Shown one piece after another: positions 39,174 to 49,268 of a DNA stretch of 64,000 nucleotides. The notes below the pieces were generated by a model, which saw only the letters and a list, made by a program, of their open reading frames with translations, ran no database searches and was not told where the DNA came from. Made by a program: the position numbers and the translations under genes. Location: positions 62,001 through 126,000 of the forward strand of contig JAJUHA010000001.1 of the NCBI GenBank assembly GCA_029268145.1, written 5' to 3'. Origin of the DNA: Sphingomonadaceae bacterium (GTDB lineage Bacteria > Pseudomonadota > Alphaproteobacteria > Sphingomonadales > Sphingomonadaceae). Position 1 is the stretch's first letter. Every line of letters begins with the position of its first letter.

Positions 39174-39189
39174 TTTACGTTCGCGTCAA
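39174..39189 (-). promoter_or_regulatory. Candidate MerR operator / -35 region
   Basis: Minus strand TTGACG-CGAA-CGTAAA, near-symmetric half-sites, ~20 bp upstream of the MerR start. Confidence 0.4.
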
Positions 39190-39458
39190 CCCTGCGCGTG
39201 CCGACGAGAGGTGCTGCCCTGCCGATGGGGCCTGCCGACGGGATCTGCCGAGGCGCGGTACGGGTGCGGCGGCCGCGAGGTGCGAGGCCTGGCCAGCGGG
39301 AGGGACGTTTGCCGCCCCGCGCGGCCGCAGGAGGAGATACGGCGGCGCGGGGCGGCGGGCGCATGACCCTGCGTCAGGACGGGAGCCAGGGGGGTGATCG
39401 CTGCCGTCCGCATGCGTGAACGGCCGGTCGGGCCGGGGATTGCGTCCCGGCGGGGCGG

Positions 39459-39806
39459 TCAAGGTTCGATTCGGATGAGACCCTCGGGCGCGAGCCTGCG
39501 GAAGAAGCAGGAGGCCTCGCCGGTGTGGCAGGCCGGCCCGCGGGGGCGGGCGCGGATCCAGAGCGCATCCTGGTCGCAGTCGACGAGGATCTCGACCACC
39601 TCGAGCACATGGCCGGAGGTCTCGCCCTTCCGCCACAGCCGCTGGCGCGAGCGGGACCAGAAGTGGGCCTCGCCGGTCGCCCGCGTCGCCGCGATGGCCT
39701 CGGCATTCATGTGCGCGACCATGAGGAGCGCGCCAGTCGCGGCATCGGTGACGACCGCCGTCACGAGGCCGGCGGGGTCGAACCTGGGTGCGAACGGTTC
39801 GGACAT
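39459..39806 (-). CDS. hisI: Phosphoribosyl-AMP cyclohydrolase
   Basis: [58 protein letters not shown]. Confidence 0.95.
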   Translation of the reverse strand: MSEPFAPRFDPAGLVTAVVTDAATGALLMVAHMNAEAIAATRATGEAHFWSRSRQRLWRKGETSGHVLEVVEILVDCDQDALWIRARPRGPACHTGEASCFFRRLAPEGLIRIEP

Positions 39807-39867
39807 GGCAGGCATTTGCCGCCTCGATGACGGTTTGCCTAGCGACAAGCGCGCACGGAGCCACTAG

Positions 39868-41391
39868 ATGGCGGGGCGAGCGGTCGACATGACAGGAGCA
39901 GGAACAGGCCTCGAACCGGAAACGGGTGGCGCTTGCCGGCACCCGTTCGCGCCCGGCGACGACGACAGGTTCCACGAGGAGTGCGGGGTCTTCGGCGTCT
40001 TCGGCGTGGACCAGGCGGCGGCGGCGGTCGCGCTCGGCCTCCATGCGCTCCAGCATCGCGGCCAGGAGGCGGCCGGCATCGTCAGCTTCGACGGCCAGGA
40101 CTTCCACGCCCATCGCGCCATGGGCCATGTTGCCGGCAACTTCGACCGCCCCGACGTGATGGACGAGCTGCCCGGGCGCATGGCGATCGGCCACAACCGC
40201 TACGCGACCACCGGGGCCTCGGCGCTCAGGAACGTGCAGCCGCTGTTCGCCGAGCTTGCCGTCGGCGGCTTCGCCGTCGCGCACAACGGCAATCTCTCAA
40301 ACGCGATGGCGCTGCGCGACGCGCTCATCCGCCGCGGCGCCATCTTCCAGTCCACCAGCGACACCGAGGTCATCATCCACCTGGTCGCCACCTCGGCCCA
40401 GCCGACGCTGCTCGACCGCTTCATCGATGCGCTGAAGGCGCTGGAGGGGGCCTGGTCGCTCGTCTGCCTCACCCGCGAGGGCCTCATCGCGACCCGCGAC
40501 CCGCTCGGCTTCCGCCCGCTCGTCATGGGGGCGCTGGGCGATGCCGTCATCTTCGCGTCCGAGACGGTCGCGCTCGACGTGGTGGGGGCGACCTATCTGC
40601 GCGACGTCGAGCCGGGCGAAGTCGTCATCGTCGACGCCGCGGGCGTCCGCTCGCTCAACCCCTTCCCGCCGCAGCGCCCGCGGCCGTGCATCTTCGAGCA
40701 TGTCTATTTCTCGCGGCCCGACTCCCAGTCGGACGGGCTCTCGATCTACGAGGTGAGGAAGCGGATCGGCGCCGAACTTGCCCGCGAGGCGGGCGTTCCC
40801 GCCGACATGGTGGTGCCGGTGCCCGATTCGGGCACGCCGGCCGCGCTCGGCTATGCCCAGGAGGCGGGCATCCCCTTCGAGCTCGGGATCATCCGCAGCC
40901 ACTATGTCGGCCGCACCTTCATCCAGCCCGGCGAGGCGGTGCGCCACCTCGGCGTGAAGCTCAAGCACAATGCCAACCGCGCGCTCATCCGCGACAAGCG
41001 GCTGGTGCTCATCGACGATTCGGTGGTGCGCGGCACCACCTCGGTGAAGATCGTCCAGATGCTGCGCGAGGCCGGCGCGCGCGAGGTCCATCTGCGGGTC
41101 GCCTCGCCGCCCACCACCCACAGCTGCTTCTACGGCGTCGACACCCCGGTCCGCGCCAAGCTGCTCGCCGCCCAGATGGACCTCGAGGCGATGCGCGCCT
41201 TCATCGGCGCCGACAGCCTGGCCTTCCTCTCGATCGACGGTCTCTACCGCGCGCTCGGCGAGCCCTGCCGCAACGGCATCGCGCCGAGCCACTGCGACGC
41301 CTGCTTCACCGGCGCCTATCCGACCCGGCTGACCGACCAGGAGGCGCTGGAGGAGGCCGGCCAGCTCGCCCTGCTGGCCGCAGCGCCGTGA
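39868..41391 (+). CDS. purF: Amidophosphoribosyltransferase
   Basis: EECGVFGVFG; LHALQHRGQEAAGI; RLVLIDDSVVRGTTSVKIVQMLREAGAREVHLRVASPP. Confidence 0.97.
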   Translation: MAGRAVDMTGAGTGLEPETGGACRHPFAPGDDDRFHEECGVFGVFGVDQAAAAVALGLHALQHRGQEAAGIVSFDGQDFHAHRAMGHVAGNFDRPDVMDELPGRMAIGHNRYATTGASALRNVQPLFAELAVGGFAVAHNGNLSNAMALRDALIRRGAIFQSTSDTEVIIHLVATSAQPTLLDRFIDALKALEGAWSLVCLTREGLIATRDPLGFRPLVMGALGDAVIFASETVALDVVGATYLRDVEPGEVVIVDAAGVRSLNPFPPQRPRPCIFEHVYFSRPDSQSDGLSIYEVRKRIGAELAREAGVPADMVVPVPDSGTPAALGYAQEAGIPFELGIIRSHYVGRTFIQPGEAVRHLGVKLKHNANRALIRDKRLVLIDDSVVRGTTSVKIVQMLREAGAREVHLRVASPPTTHSCFYGVDTPVRAKLLAAQMDLEAMRAFIGADSLAFLSIDGLYRALGEPCRNGIAPSHCDACFTGAYPTRLTDQEALEEAGQLALLAAAP

Positions 41392-42128
41392 GCGGAGAGG
41401 CCGCGCCACGGCCGCTGGCGCTCGTCACCGGGGCGAGCCGGGGCATCGGCGCCGCGCTCGCCGTGGCGCTGGCCGGGGCCGGGCACCATCTGCTGCTGAC
41501 CGGGCGCGACGAGAAGGCGCTGGTTGCGACCGAGGACCGGATCCACGCCGGCGGCGGCACCGCGACCATCGCGCCGCTGGACCTGCGCAAGCTCGACGAC
41601 ATCGACCGGCTCGCGGCCGCCACGGCCGCCCGCTGGGACCGGCTCGACCTTCTCGTCCTCAACGCGGCGATGCTGGGCACGCTCTCCCCGCTCGGCCATG
41701 TCGCTCCGCGCGAGTTCGAGGAGGTGATGCTGCTCAACGTCACTGCCCAGTGGCGCCTCATCCGCGCCTTCGACCCGATGCTCCGCCGCGCCCGCGGCAC
41801 GGTCATCGGCATGACCTCGAGCGTCGCGCCGGGGCGGGCCTACTGGGGGCCCTATGCCGCCTCCAAGGCCGCGCTGGAGAGCCTGCTGCGCACCTACGCC
41901 GACGAGATGGCCGCGCTCGGCATCCGGGTGCTCGTGGTCGACCCCGGCGGGACGGCGACGCGCATGCGCCGGCAGGCCTATCCGGGGGAGGACCAGGCGA
42001 CGCTGAAGGCCCCGGAGCTGGTCGCCCGGCGGATCGTCGAACAGCTCGCGGCCGGGCTGGCGAAGGGCGCCTCGCGCCTGGAGCTCGACCGGGCGGGGGA
42101 ACCGCGCGTCACTGCGGCGATGGCGTGA
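41388..42128 (+). CDS. SDR family NAD(P)-dependent oxidoreductase
   Basis: GTG start overlapping the purF stop: VSGEAAPRPLALVTGASRGIGAALAVAL; YGAASKAALESLL-like YAASKAALESLL. Confidence 0.9.
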   Translation: MSGEAAPRPLALVTGASRGIGAALAVALAGAGHHLLLTGRDEKALVATEDRIHAGGGTATIAPLDLRKLDDIDRLAAATAARWDRLDLLVLNAAMLGTLSPLGHVAPREFEEVMLLNVTAQWRLIRAFDPMLRRARGTVIGMTSSVAPGRAYWGPYAASKAALESLLRTYADEMAALGIRVLVVDPGGTATRMRRQAYPGEDQATLKAPELVARRIVEQLAAGLAKGASRLELDRAGEPRVTAAMA

Positions 42129-43767
42129 CCGCCGCGCCGCGCTGGAAGACGCGCACGCCGCCCACCCAGGTCTCGCGCACCGAGAGATCCTTCAGCTGGT
42201 CGAGCGGAACGCGGAACGGATCCGCGTCGAGCAGGACGAAATCGGCGAAGGCGCCGGGCACGAGCTGCCCTGCCCGGCCTTCGGCGAGGCCGGCGCGCGC
42301 GGCCCAGACGGTGAAGCCGGCCAGCGCGGCCTCGAGCGGAAGCGCCTCCTCGGTGCGCCAGCCGGCGCGCGTGGTCGCAGCGTGGAGGCCGAGGAAGGGG
42401 TTGACCGGCTCGACCGGCGCGTCGCTGCCGAAGGCAAGCAGCGCGCCCGCGGCGAGGAGGCTCTTCCAGGCATAGGCGCCCGCGAGGCGCCCGGGATCGA
42501 GCCGGGCTTCGGCCATCGTCCGGTCGGAAGGGGCGTGGACGGGCTGCATCGAGGCGGTGACGCCGAGCGCGCGGAAGCGGGGAATGTCGGCCGGGTCGAG
42601 CAGCTGGGCATGCTCGATCCGGTTGCGCAGACGCGGGCCATAGGCGGGCGCGATCTCGGCATAGGCGTCGAGCAGTTCGGCATTGGCTGCATCGCCGATG
42701 GCGTGGACGGCGAGCTGGTAGCCGACGAAATTGGCCCGGCTCATGAGGTTGCGCAGCTTCGCCGGATCGAGGAGGCGAAGCCCGCGGTGGCCCGGCTCGT
42801 CGGCATAGGGCGCCTTGAGCCACGCCCCGCGCGAGCCGAGCGCGCCATCGAGATAGAGCTTGACGCCCTGCAGCCGCAGCCGGCCGTCGTAGAGCCAGGG
42901 CGTGGGCCCGAGAGGGGCGATCTGGTCGACTGCGTCCATTCCCGCGGCATAGCCGGTGATGCGGACGCTGAGCCGGCCGGAGTCGCCGAAGGCGCGGTAG
43001 AGGTTCCAGTCGGCCGGCGTTGTTCCCATGTCGTGCACGCTGGTGATGCCGTGGGCGGCGAGATGGGCGAGCGCGGTCGCGAGCGCCTTGTCGCGCTCGA
43101 GCGCCCCGGGTGGCGGCGGCCGCACCAGATCCATGGCGGCATCGACGAGGATCCCGGTCGGGTTGCCGGCCGCGTCGCGGAGGATGCGGCCGCCGGGGGG
43201 ATCCTTCGTCGCCCGGCCGATCCCGGCGGCCCGGAGGGCAGCGCCATTCACCCAGAGCGCATGGCCGTCGGTGCGCTCGAGGGCGGCCGGCCGGTCGGGG
43301 ACGGCGCGGTCGAGATCGGCCGCGGTGGGGAAGCCCGTGCCCCAGCGGACCTGGTTCCACCCGCCGCCCGTGACCCAGGCCCCGGCCGGAAGGGTTCCGG
43401 CATGGCGCCGCACCCCTTCGAGCGCGTCCTCGAGCGACCGGGCCGGGGCGAGATCGAGCGCGTTCAGGCGAAGCCCAAGCCCCATCAGGTGCAGGTGGGC
43501 GTCGATGAAGCCGGGAAGCAGCGTGGCCCCGCGCGCATCGAGGCGGAAGTCGCCGGGCTTCAGCGGCGGTTCGCGGCCGCCGCGGGGCACCAGCGCCTCG
43601 ATCCGGCCGTCGTCGCCGGCAAGCAGCATGGCGTAGCGCTCGATCCGGCCGTCGCCGTCGGGGGTGAGGATGTTGGCGTTGACGATGAGGGTGCGGGCAG
43701 CGGCCGGCAGGGCGAGGAGCAGGGCAGCGGGAAGCGCGGCCGCAGGGCCGAGGGCGAAGGTGCGCAT
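42109..43767 (-). CDS. Amidohydrolase (YtcJ-like metal-dependent hydrolase), exported
   Basis: Signal-like N-terminus MRTFALGPAAALPAALLLALPAAA; LLPGFIDAHLHLMGLG; AHGITSVHDMGTTPADWN; FGSDAPVEPVNPFLG. Confidence 0.9.
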   Translation of the reverse strand: MRTFALGPAAALPAALLLALPAAARTLIVNANILTPDGDGRIERYAMLLAGDDGRIEALVPRGGREPPLKPGDFRLDARGATLLPGFIDAHLHLMGLGLRLNALDLAPARSLEDALEGVRRHAGTLPAGAWVTGGGWNQVRWGTGFPTAADLDRAVPDRPAALERTDGHALWVNGAALRAAGIGRATKDPPGGRILRDAAGNPTGILVDAAMDLVRPPPPGALERDKALATALAHLAAHGITSVHDMGTTPADWNLYRAFGDSGRLSVRITGYAAGMDAVDQIAPLGPTPWLYDGRLRLQGVKLYLDGALGSRGAWLKAPYADEPGHRGLRLLDPAKLRNLMSRANFVGYQLAVHAIGDAANAELLDAYAEIAPAYGPRLRNRIEHAQLLDPADIPRFRALGVTASMQPVHAPSDRTMAEARLDPGRLAGAYAWKSLLAAGALLAFGSDAPVEPVNPFLGLHAATTRAGWRTEEALPLEAALAGFTVWAARAGLAEGRAGQLVPGAFADFVLLDADPFRVPLDQLKDLSVRETWVGGVRVFQRGAAVTPSPQ

Positions 43768-43866
43768 GGCCCAGTGCCTGCCCGCGCGCCGGGCATCCGG
43801 CAAGCCCGGCGGCGTGGCCTTTCCCTTTGCACCTGTCCGGGCCTTGCGCTAGCCCGCGCGGGCGCC

Positions 43867-45111
43867 ATGGCCACGCTCTCGACCCTTCCCGCGCCGGATC
43901 TTCCGGTTTCCTTCGCCGATGTCGAGGCCGCGGCCGCGGCCATTGCCGGGCAGATCATCCGCACGCCGACGCTGCACTCGCAGACGCTGTCCGAGCTGAC
44001 GGGGGCCAGGGTCTGGCTCAAGTTCGAGAATCTCCAGTTCACGGCGGCCTACAAGGAGCGCGGCGCCTTGAACCGGCTGCTCGCGCTGACCCCCGAGGAG
44101 CGGGCGCGCGGAGTGATCGCCATGTCGGCGGGCAACCATGCCCAGGGGCTCGCCTATCACGCGCGGCGGCTGGGCATTCCGGCGACCATCGTGATGCCGC
44201 GCCACACCCCGCTCATCAAGGTGCAGCAGACCGAAGGGCATGACGCGCTGGTGGTGCTTCACGGCGAGAAGCTGGAGGAAAGCTTCGCGCACGCGATGGC
44301 GCTGGCCGAGAAGCGCGGGCTGGTCTTCGTCCACCCCTATGACGATCCGCGGATCATCGCGGGCCAGGGCACGGCGGCGCTCGAGCTTCTCGCCGATGCG
44401 CCGGAGGTGGACACGCTGGTGGTGCCCATCGGCGGCGGCGGGCTCATCTCGGGCACGGCGATCGTGGCGCACCATGTCGATCCCCGGATCGAGGTGATCG
44501 GGGTCCAGGCCGAGCTCTACCCCTCGATGAAGGCGACGCTCGCCGGCGAGCCGGTGGTGGCCGACGGCGACACGCTGGCCGAGGGGATCGCGGTCAAGGT
44601 GCCGGGCGCGCTCACGGTGCCGATCGTGCGGGCGCTGGTCTCCGACATCATGCTGGTGGGCGAGCGGGATCTCGAGCGGGCGGTCGCCCTGCTGCTCGCC
44701 ATCGAGAAGACGGTGGTGGAGGGAGCGGGGGCGGCCGGGCTTGCCGCCCTCATCGCCAATCCGCGCCGGTTCCGGGGCCGCAACGTCGGGCTCATCCTGT
44801 GCGGCGGCAACATCGACACCCGCCTGCTCGCCAATGTCCTCCTGCGCGACCTCGCGCGGTCGGGGCGGCTCGCCCGCCTGCGGATCCGGCTCAAGGACCG
44901 GCCGGGCCAACTCTACGCGGTGGCGCGGATCTTCGACCAGCAGCAGGTCAACATCCTCGAGGTCTCGCACCATCGCATCTTCACCACGCTGCCGGCCAAG
45001 GGCCTCATCACCGAGATCGAGTGCGAGACGCGCGGGCCCGAGCATCTCGAGCGGCTGATCGAGGCGCTGCAGGGCTCGGGCTTCGACGTGAGCCGGATCG
45101 AGCTGGGCTGA
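43867..45111 (+). CDS. ilvA: Threonine ammonia-lyase (with C-terminal ACT-like region)
   Basis: LKFENLQFTAAYKERGALNRLL (PLP Lys motif); SAGNHAQGLAYHARRLG; IGGGGLISG. Confidence 0.93.
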   Translation: MATLSTLPAPDLPVSFADVEAAAAAIAGQIIRTPTLHSQTLSELTGARVWLKFENLQFTAAYKERGALNRLLALTPEERARGVIAMSAGNHAQGLAYHARRLGIPATIVMPRHTPLIKVQQTEGHDALVVLHGEKLEESFAHAMALAEKRGLVFVHPYDDPRIIAGQGTAALELLADAPEVDTLVVPIGGGGLISGTAIVAHHVDPRIEVIGVQAELYPSMKATLAGEPVVADGDTLAEGIAVKVPGALTVPIVRALVSDIMLVGERDLERAVALLLAIEKTVVEGAGAAGLAALIANPRRFRGRNVGLILCGGNIDTRLLANVLLRDLARSGRLARLRIRLKDRPGQLYAVARIFDQQQVNILEVSHHRIFTTLPAKGLITEIECETRGPEHLERLIEALQGSGFDVSRIELG

Positions 45112-45206
45112 GCGAATCGGGCAGGCCCGCCGGGCGGGTCGCGCCATGCCTCCGAACCGGACCGATCGGCGCGTCCGCGCCTTTGCGCACATGCTAGGAT
45201 TTCCCT

Positions 45207-45385
45207 GTTCCGGCCGTCCTTTGCCCGTGGGTGCGTGGGTCGGACATGTCCCTCCCCGTTGCGCGAGGTCGCAGCGGGCGCGAGGGCGATTGCGCCTGCC
45301 CCCGCCGATGTGCATAGTTCCGCGTCGTCGCGCTGGCGGCGCGCATCTGCGGGAGGACGGGCAGAGGTGAGTCGGTCAGGTGAAC
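45207..45385 (+). ncRNA. Candidate structured RNA (long closing stem, internal helix, hairpin); identity unknown, architecture could fit 6S RNA
   Basis: Hand pairing: GUU/AAC (45207-09 with 45383-85), CCGGCCG/CGGUC-a-GG (45210-16 with 45373-80), CCUUUGCCCGU/ACGGGCAGAGG (45218-28 with 45357-67), GGGUGCG/CGCAUCU (45229-35 with 45342-48), hairpin CCCGUUGCG/CGCAGCGGG (45255-63 with 45270-78). Extended -10-like TGcTAGGAT just upstream (45192-45200). Confidence 0.4.
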
Positions 45386-45470
45386 CGTCGGCGGATCGGG
45401 TGCGGGGAGGCCCGGACCGGTGGGCGCGCCCGCAGCCGAAGGCAATCCGGCCCCGGAGCTGCTTCGCCCG

Positions 45471-46271
45471 ATGACCGACCAGCCGACGCGCTTTCCGCGC
45501 TTCTTCATCACCGCCCGGGCGCCCTGCCCCTATCTTCCCGGCAAGGTGGAGCGGAAGGTGTTCGCCGAGCTGCGCGGCAGCGATGCGGCCCGCATGTCGG
45601 AGAATCTGGGGCGCATCGGGTTCCGCCGCAGCCAGAATGTGGTCTACCGGCCGAGCTGCGAGGGCTGTTCGGCCTGCATCTCGGTGCGGATCGTGGCCTC
45701 GGCCTTCCGGCCATCGGCCTCGCAGCGCAGGCTCATCCGCCGCAACGCCGATCTCGAGGTCGCCGCCTGCGACCCGTGGGCGACGGAGGAGCAGTTCGCC
45801 CTCCTGAAGCGCTACCTCGCGGCCCGGCATCCGGATGGCGGAATGGCCACCATGGATGCCTATGACTTCGCCGACATGATCGAGACGTCGCCGGTCGACA
45901 CGGTGGTCGTCGAGTATCGCGAGCCGGGCGCGGACGGCCGCCCGGGCCGCCTGGTCGGCGCCTGCCTCACCGACAAGCAGTCCGACGGCCTCTCCATGGT
46001 CTACAGCTTCTTCGATCCCGATCACCCCACCCGGGCCGGGCTCGGCACCTTCATGATCATCGACCATGTGCTGCGGGCGGCGGCCGTGGGCATGGACCAT
46101 GTCTATCTCGGCTACTGGGTGAAGGGATCGCCGAGCATGGACTACAAGCGCCGCTTCGCCCCGCTCGAGGCCCTCGGGCCGGATGGCTGGCGCGTCCTTC
46201 CCGCCGACCCCACGCCGCCGGCACCCGGTCGCCGGGCTGGCATGCCTTCGAAGGCCCGACCGGTCAGGTGA
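45471..46271 (+). CDS. bpt: Arginyl/leucyl-tRNA-protein transferase (N-degron)
   Basis: [62 protein letters not shown]. Confidence 0.94.
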   Translation: MTDQPTRFPRFFITARAPCPYLPGKVERKVFAELRGSDAARMSENLGRIGFRRSQNVVYRPSCEGCSACISVRIVASAFRPSASQRRLIRRNADLEVAACDPWATEEQFALLKRYLAARHPDGGMATMDAYDFADMIETSPVDTVVVEYREPGADGRPGRLVGACLTDKQSDGLSMVYSFFDPDHPTRAGLGTFMIIDHVLRAAAVGMDHVYLGYWVKGSPSMDYKRRFAPLEALGPDGWRVLPADPTPPAPGRRAGMPSKARPVR

Positions 46272-47026
46272 GCCGCCTGACCGGTCCGGCGCAGGCGGCC
46301 GGCACGGCCGGCCCCGACAATGTCGCCCTGTTCGGCCGCCTGGCCGGGCAATGGTGGGACCCGGACGGGCCCAACCGGCTGCTGCACGCCATGAACCCGG
46401 TGCGCATGGCCCATGTGCGCGCGGCGGCGATTGCCCATCTGGGCGCCGATCCGCGGTCGCGCCGGCCGCTCGCCGGGCTCGCTGCGCTCGATGCCGGCTG
46501 CGGAGGCGGGCTTGCCGCCGAGGCGCTCGCCCGGATGGGCGCCGAGACGACGGGCATCGATGCCTCGGCCGACATGATCGCCGTCGCCCGCGCCCATGCG
46601 TCTGCCGGCGGGCTCGCCATCCGTTACATCGCCGGCGACATCGGCGAGCTTGCCCGGGACGAGCCCGGCCGGTTCGATCTCGCGACCTGCTTCGAGGTGG
46701 TGGAGCATGTGGCCGACGTGCCCGGCTTCCTCGCCGCGCTGCGCGCGCTGCTGCGCCCCGGCGGGCTCCTGGTCTTCTCGACGCCCAACCGCACGCTCGC
46801 CAGCCTCGCCATCGTCAAGTTCGGCGCGGAATATGTGACGGGCGATGTGCCGAAGGGCGGGCATGACTGGCGGAAGTTCCTCCGCCCCGACGAAATGACG
46901 CGCGCGCTTGCCGACGCCGGCTTCCGCCTCGAGCGGATCGACGGGCTGGTCTGGTCGCCGGCCACGGGGTTCCGGGTCGGCGAGAGGCGCGATCTCGACT
47001 ATCTCGGCGTGGCGACCGCCGCGTGA
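46268..47026 (+). CDS. ubiG: Ubiquinone biosynthesis O-methyltransferase
   Basis: GTG start overlapping the bpt stop; [59 protein letters not shown]. Confidence 0.94.
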   Translation: MSRLTGPAQAAGTAGPDNVALFGRLAGQWWDPDGPNRLLHAMNPVRMAHVRAAAIAHLGADPRSRRPLAGLAALDAGCGGGLAAEALARMGAETTGIDASADMIAVARAHASAGGLAIRYIAGDIGELARDEPGRFDLATCFEVVEHVADVPGFLAALRALLRPGGLLVFSTPNRTLASLAIVKFGAEYVTGDVPKGGHDWRKFLRPDEMTRALADAGFRLERIDGLVWSPATGFRVGERRDLDYLGVATAA

Positions 47027-47042
47027 TTCGAGGGAGACAGCC

Positions 47043-47579
47043 ATGCTGAAGGGAATCCACCACAGCGCCTTCCGCTGCCGCGATGCCGAGGAGACGCGCG
47101 CCTTCTACGAGGATGTGCTGGGGCTGCCGCTCAAGGCGGCGCTCGCCTTCGAGGAGGAGCCGGGGACGGGCAAGCCCCACCCCTATGTCCACATCTTCTT
47201 CGCGCTGCCCGACGGCAATTTCATCGCCTTCTTCGACGCGCCCGACAGCGCGACCGAGCGGAATTTCCGCCCCGCGCACGGCTTCGACCGCCACATCGCC
47301 TTCGAGGCCGGATCCGAGGAGGCGCTGATGCAGTGGAAGGCGCGGCTCGATGCGGCCGGCGTGCCCTGCTTCGGCCCGATCGACCATCATTTCGTCCGCT
47401 CGATCTACATGTGGGATCCGAACGGCCTGCAGGTCGAGATCACCGCGCGCACAAGGGGCCATGACGCCATCCTCGACGCGGAGGAGGCGGGTGCGCGCGC
47501 GGTGCTGGCCGAATGGACGCAGCGCACCGCGGAGCGGAAGGCAGCGCTGAGGGCACCGGCAGCCTCGGCCGCAGCATGA
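47043..47579 (+). CDS. VOC/glyoxalase family protein
   Basis: MLKGIHHSAFRCRDAEETRAFYEDVLGLPLKAA; SIYMWDPNGLQVEITAR. Confidence 0.9.
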   Translation: MLKGIHHSAFRCRDAEETRAFYEDVLGLPLKAALAFEEEPGTGKPHPYVHIFFALPDGNFIAFFDAPDSATERNFRPAHGFDRHIAFEAGSEEALMQWKARLDAAGVPCFGPIDHHFVRSIYMWDPNGLQVEITARTRGHDAILDAEEAGARAVLAEWTQRTAERKAALRAPAASAAA

Positions 47580-48721
47580 GCTACGCGCGCGTCCCCCTTC
47601 ACCTCGTCTTCGAGGAGAAGGTGACGGTGAGGGACAGCTATGGCGGGATCGGCGGCCTCGTCGCGCTGCAGGGCCATCTCCTGAAGCCCGCGGCGCCGTC
47701 GGAGACGCTGCTCGTTTTCATGCATCCCATGGGCATCATGCACTATCTGCCGCTGCCCATCGGCCTTGCCGAGGCCGGCATCCACTGCCTTTCCGCCGTC
47801 TCGCGCTACCCCAACAATGATTCGGCGCTGGTGATGGAGAAGGTGCTGCTCGACCTCGGCGCCTGGGTCCGCCACGCGCGCGAGCGGCTCGGCTACCGGC
47901 GCATCGTGCTGGCCGGCTGGTCGGGCGGCGGGTCGCTCGCGCTCTTCTACCAGCGCCAGGCGGTTGCCCCCTTCGTCACCGACACGCCCGCCGGGGACCC
48001 GGTCGAGGTGCCCGAACTCATCCCGGCCGAAGCCATGCTCCTGCTCGCGGCCCATGTGAGCCGCGCCGGAACGCTGACCGAATGGCTCGACCCGTCGATC
48101 ACCGACGAGCAAGATCCGCTCGCCCGCGACCCGGAGTGGAACCTCTATGCCGACCCTCCCCCGGCGCGCCCGCCCTATCCGGCGGAGTGGGTCGCGGCGT
48201 TCCGCACCCGCCAGGTGGAGCGCAACCGCCGCATCACCGCCTGGGCGCGCGAGCGGCTGGAGCTGCTGCGCGCGCGCGACGGCCCGAACGCCGAGCAGGC
48301 CTTCGTCGTCCACGGGACCATGGCGGACCCGCGCTGGCTCGACCCCGCGATCGATCCCAATGACCGCACGCCGGGCCGCTGCTATCTCGGCGATCCGCGC
48401 CTCATCAACGATGCGCCGGGCGGGCTTGCCCGCTTCTCGACGCTCAGGTCCTGGCTGTCGCAATGGGGGCTGGAGACGTCGCGGGCCGATGGCCTCGCCT
48501 GCGGCCCCTTCTGCACCGTGCCGACCCTCGTGCTCGACAATTCGGCCGACGACGCCTGCACGCCGAGCCATGCCGACCGGCTGTTCGCCGCCGTGGGCGC
48601 GGCCGACAAGGCGCGCGTGACCATCCGCGGGGCGACCCACTATTATGCCTTCCAGCCCGAGCGGCGGGCCGAGGCGGTGGCGGCCATCCGCAGCTTCCTC
48701 GAGGCACGCGACCTCCTCTGA
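47576..48721 (+). CDS. Alpha/beta hydrolase family protein
   Basis: MSYARVPLHLVFEEKVTVRDSYGGIGGL; VLAGWSGGGSLALFYQ nucleophile elbow; start overlaps the VOC stop. Confidence 0.85.
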   Translation: MSYARVPLHLVFEEKVTVRDSYGGIGGLVALQGHLLKPAAPSETLLVFMHPMGIMHYLPLPIGLAEAGIHCLSAVSRYPNNDSALVMEKVLLDLGAWVRHARERLGYRRIVLAGWSGGGSLALFYQRQAVAPFVTDTPAGDPVEVPELIPAEAMLLLAAHVSRAGTLTEWLDPSITDEQDPLARDPEWNLYADPPPARPPYPAEWVAAFRTRQVERNRRITAWARERLELLRARDGPNAEQAFVVHGTMADPRWLDPAIDPNDRTPGRCYLGDPRLINDAPGGLARFSTLRSWLSQWGLETSRADGLACGPFCTVPTLVLDNSADDACTPSHADRLFAAVGAADKARVTIRGATHYYAFQPERRAEAVAAIRSFLEARDLL

Positions 48722-48722
48722 G

Positions 48723-49268
48723 CTACTTGCCCTTCGCCGGAACGGCGAAGCGGCCGGTCACCCGCCCGCCGGAGGCCGAATCGGAGGCGCGGCCGTCGAG
48801 CGTCGACCGGCCGCTCTCGAGGTTGATGGTCAGCCGGTTGCCAGAGAGGCGCTCGACTCCGCGGGCCAGCTCCACCCCGCCGATGAGGGTGAGGATGCGG
48901 TTCTCGACATCGTAGATGGCAAAGCGCGCCCGCGCCTGCTCGGAGGGCGAGCGCATCCGCACATCGCCTTCGGCGTCGAGCCGGCGGATGACCGGGTCGC
49001 CGCCGCCGGCACGGACATAGGCGACTCGGATCCGCGCCGCCTCGATCGACAGGCTGCCCTGGCGCACCCGGACATTGCCGCTGAAGATCGCCTGGCTGGC
49101 GGAATCGAGCACCTCGATTCGGTCGGCATCCACGTCGATCGGCGCGCGGCTGTCATGGCCGCGGAGCGCCGAGGCCGCCAGGCTCTGCGCCGCGGCCGGC
49201 GCGCGGACTGCCGCCGGGGCCGCCACTGCGGCCAGCGCGAGAAGGGCAAGCCAGGCGGGCCGCCTCAT
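48723..49268 (-). CDS. lptA: LPS-transport periplasmic protein, LptA/OstA family
   Basis: Signal peptide; APIDVDADRIEVLDSASQAIFSGNVRVRQGSLSIEAARIRV; NRLTINLESGRSTLDG. Confidence 0.88.
   Translation of the reverse strand: MRRPAWLALLALAAVAAPAAVRAPAAAQSLAASALRGHDSRAPIDVDADRIEVLDSASQAIFSGNVRVRQGSLSIEAARIRVAYVRAGGGDPVIRRLDAEGDVRMRSPSEQARARFAIYDVENRILTLIGGVELARGVERLSGNRLTINLESGRSTLDGRASDSASGGRVTGRFAVPAKGK

Noticed and set aside
39190-39458. Short ORFs in the merR-hisI gap
   Set aside because: Overlapping Arg/Gly/Pro-rich frames on both strands without recognisable features.
45207-45385. RNase P RNA or SRP RNA as identity of the structured gap
   Set aside because: GGTCAGGT occurs but without the SRP core CCGGAAGG, and no RNase P core (GAGGAAAGTCCGGGC) was found.
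45146-45511. Short ORFs in the ilvA-bpt gap
   Set aside because: No ribosome-binding site or domain, low-complexity Arg/Pro composition; non-coding reading preferred.
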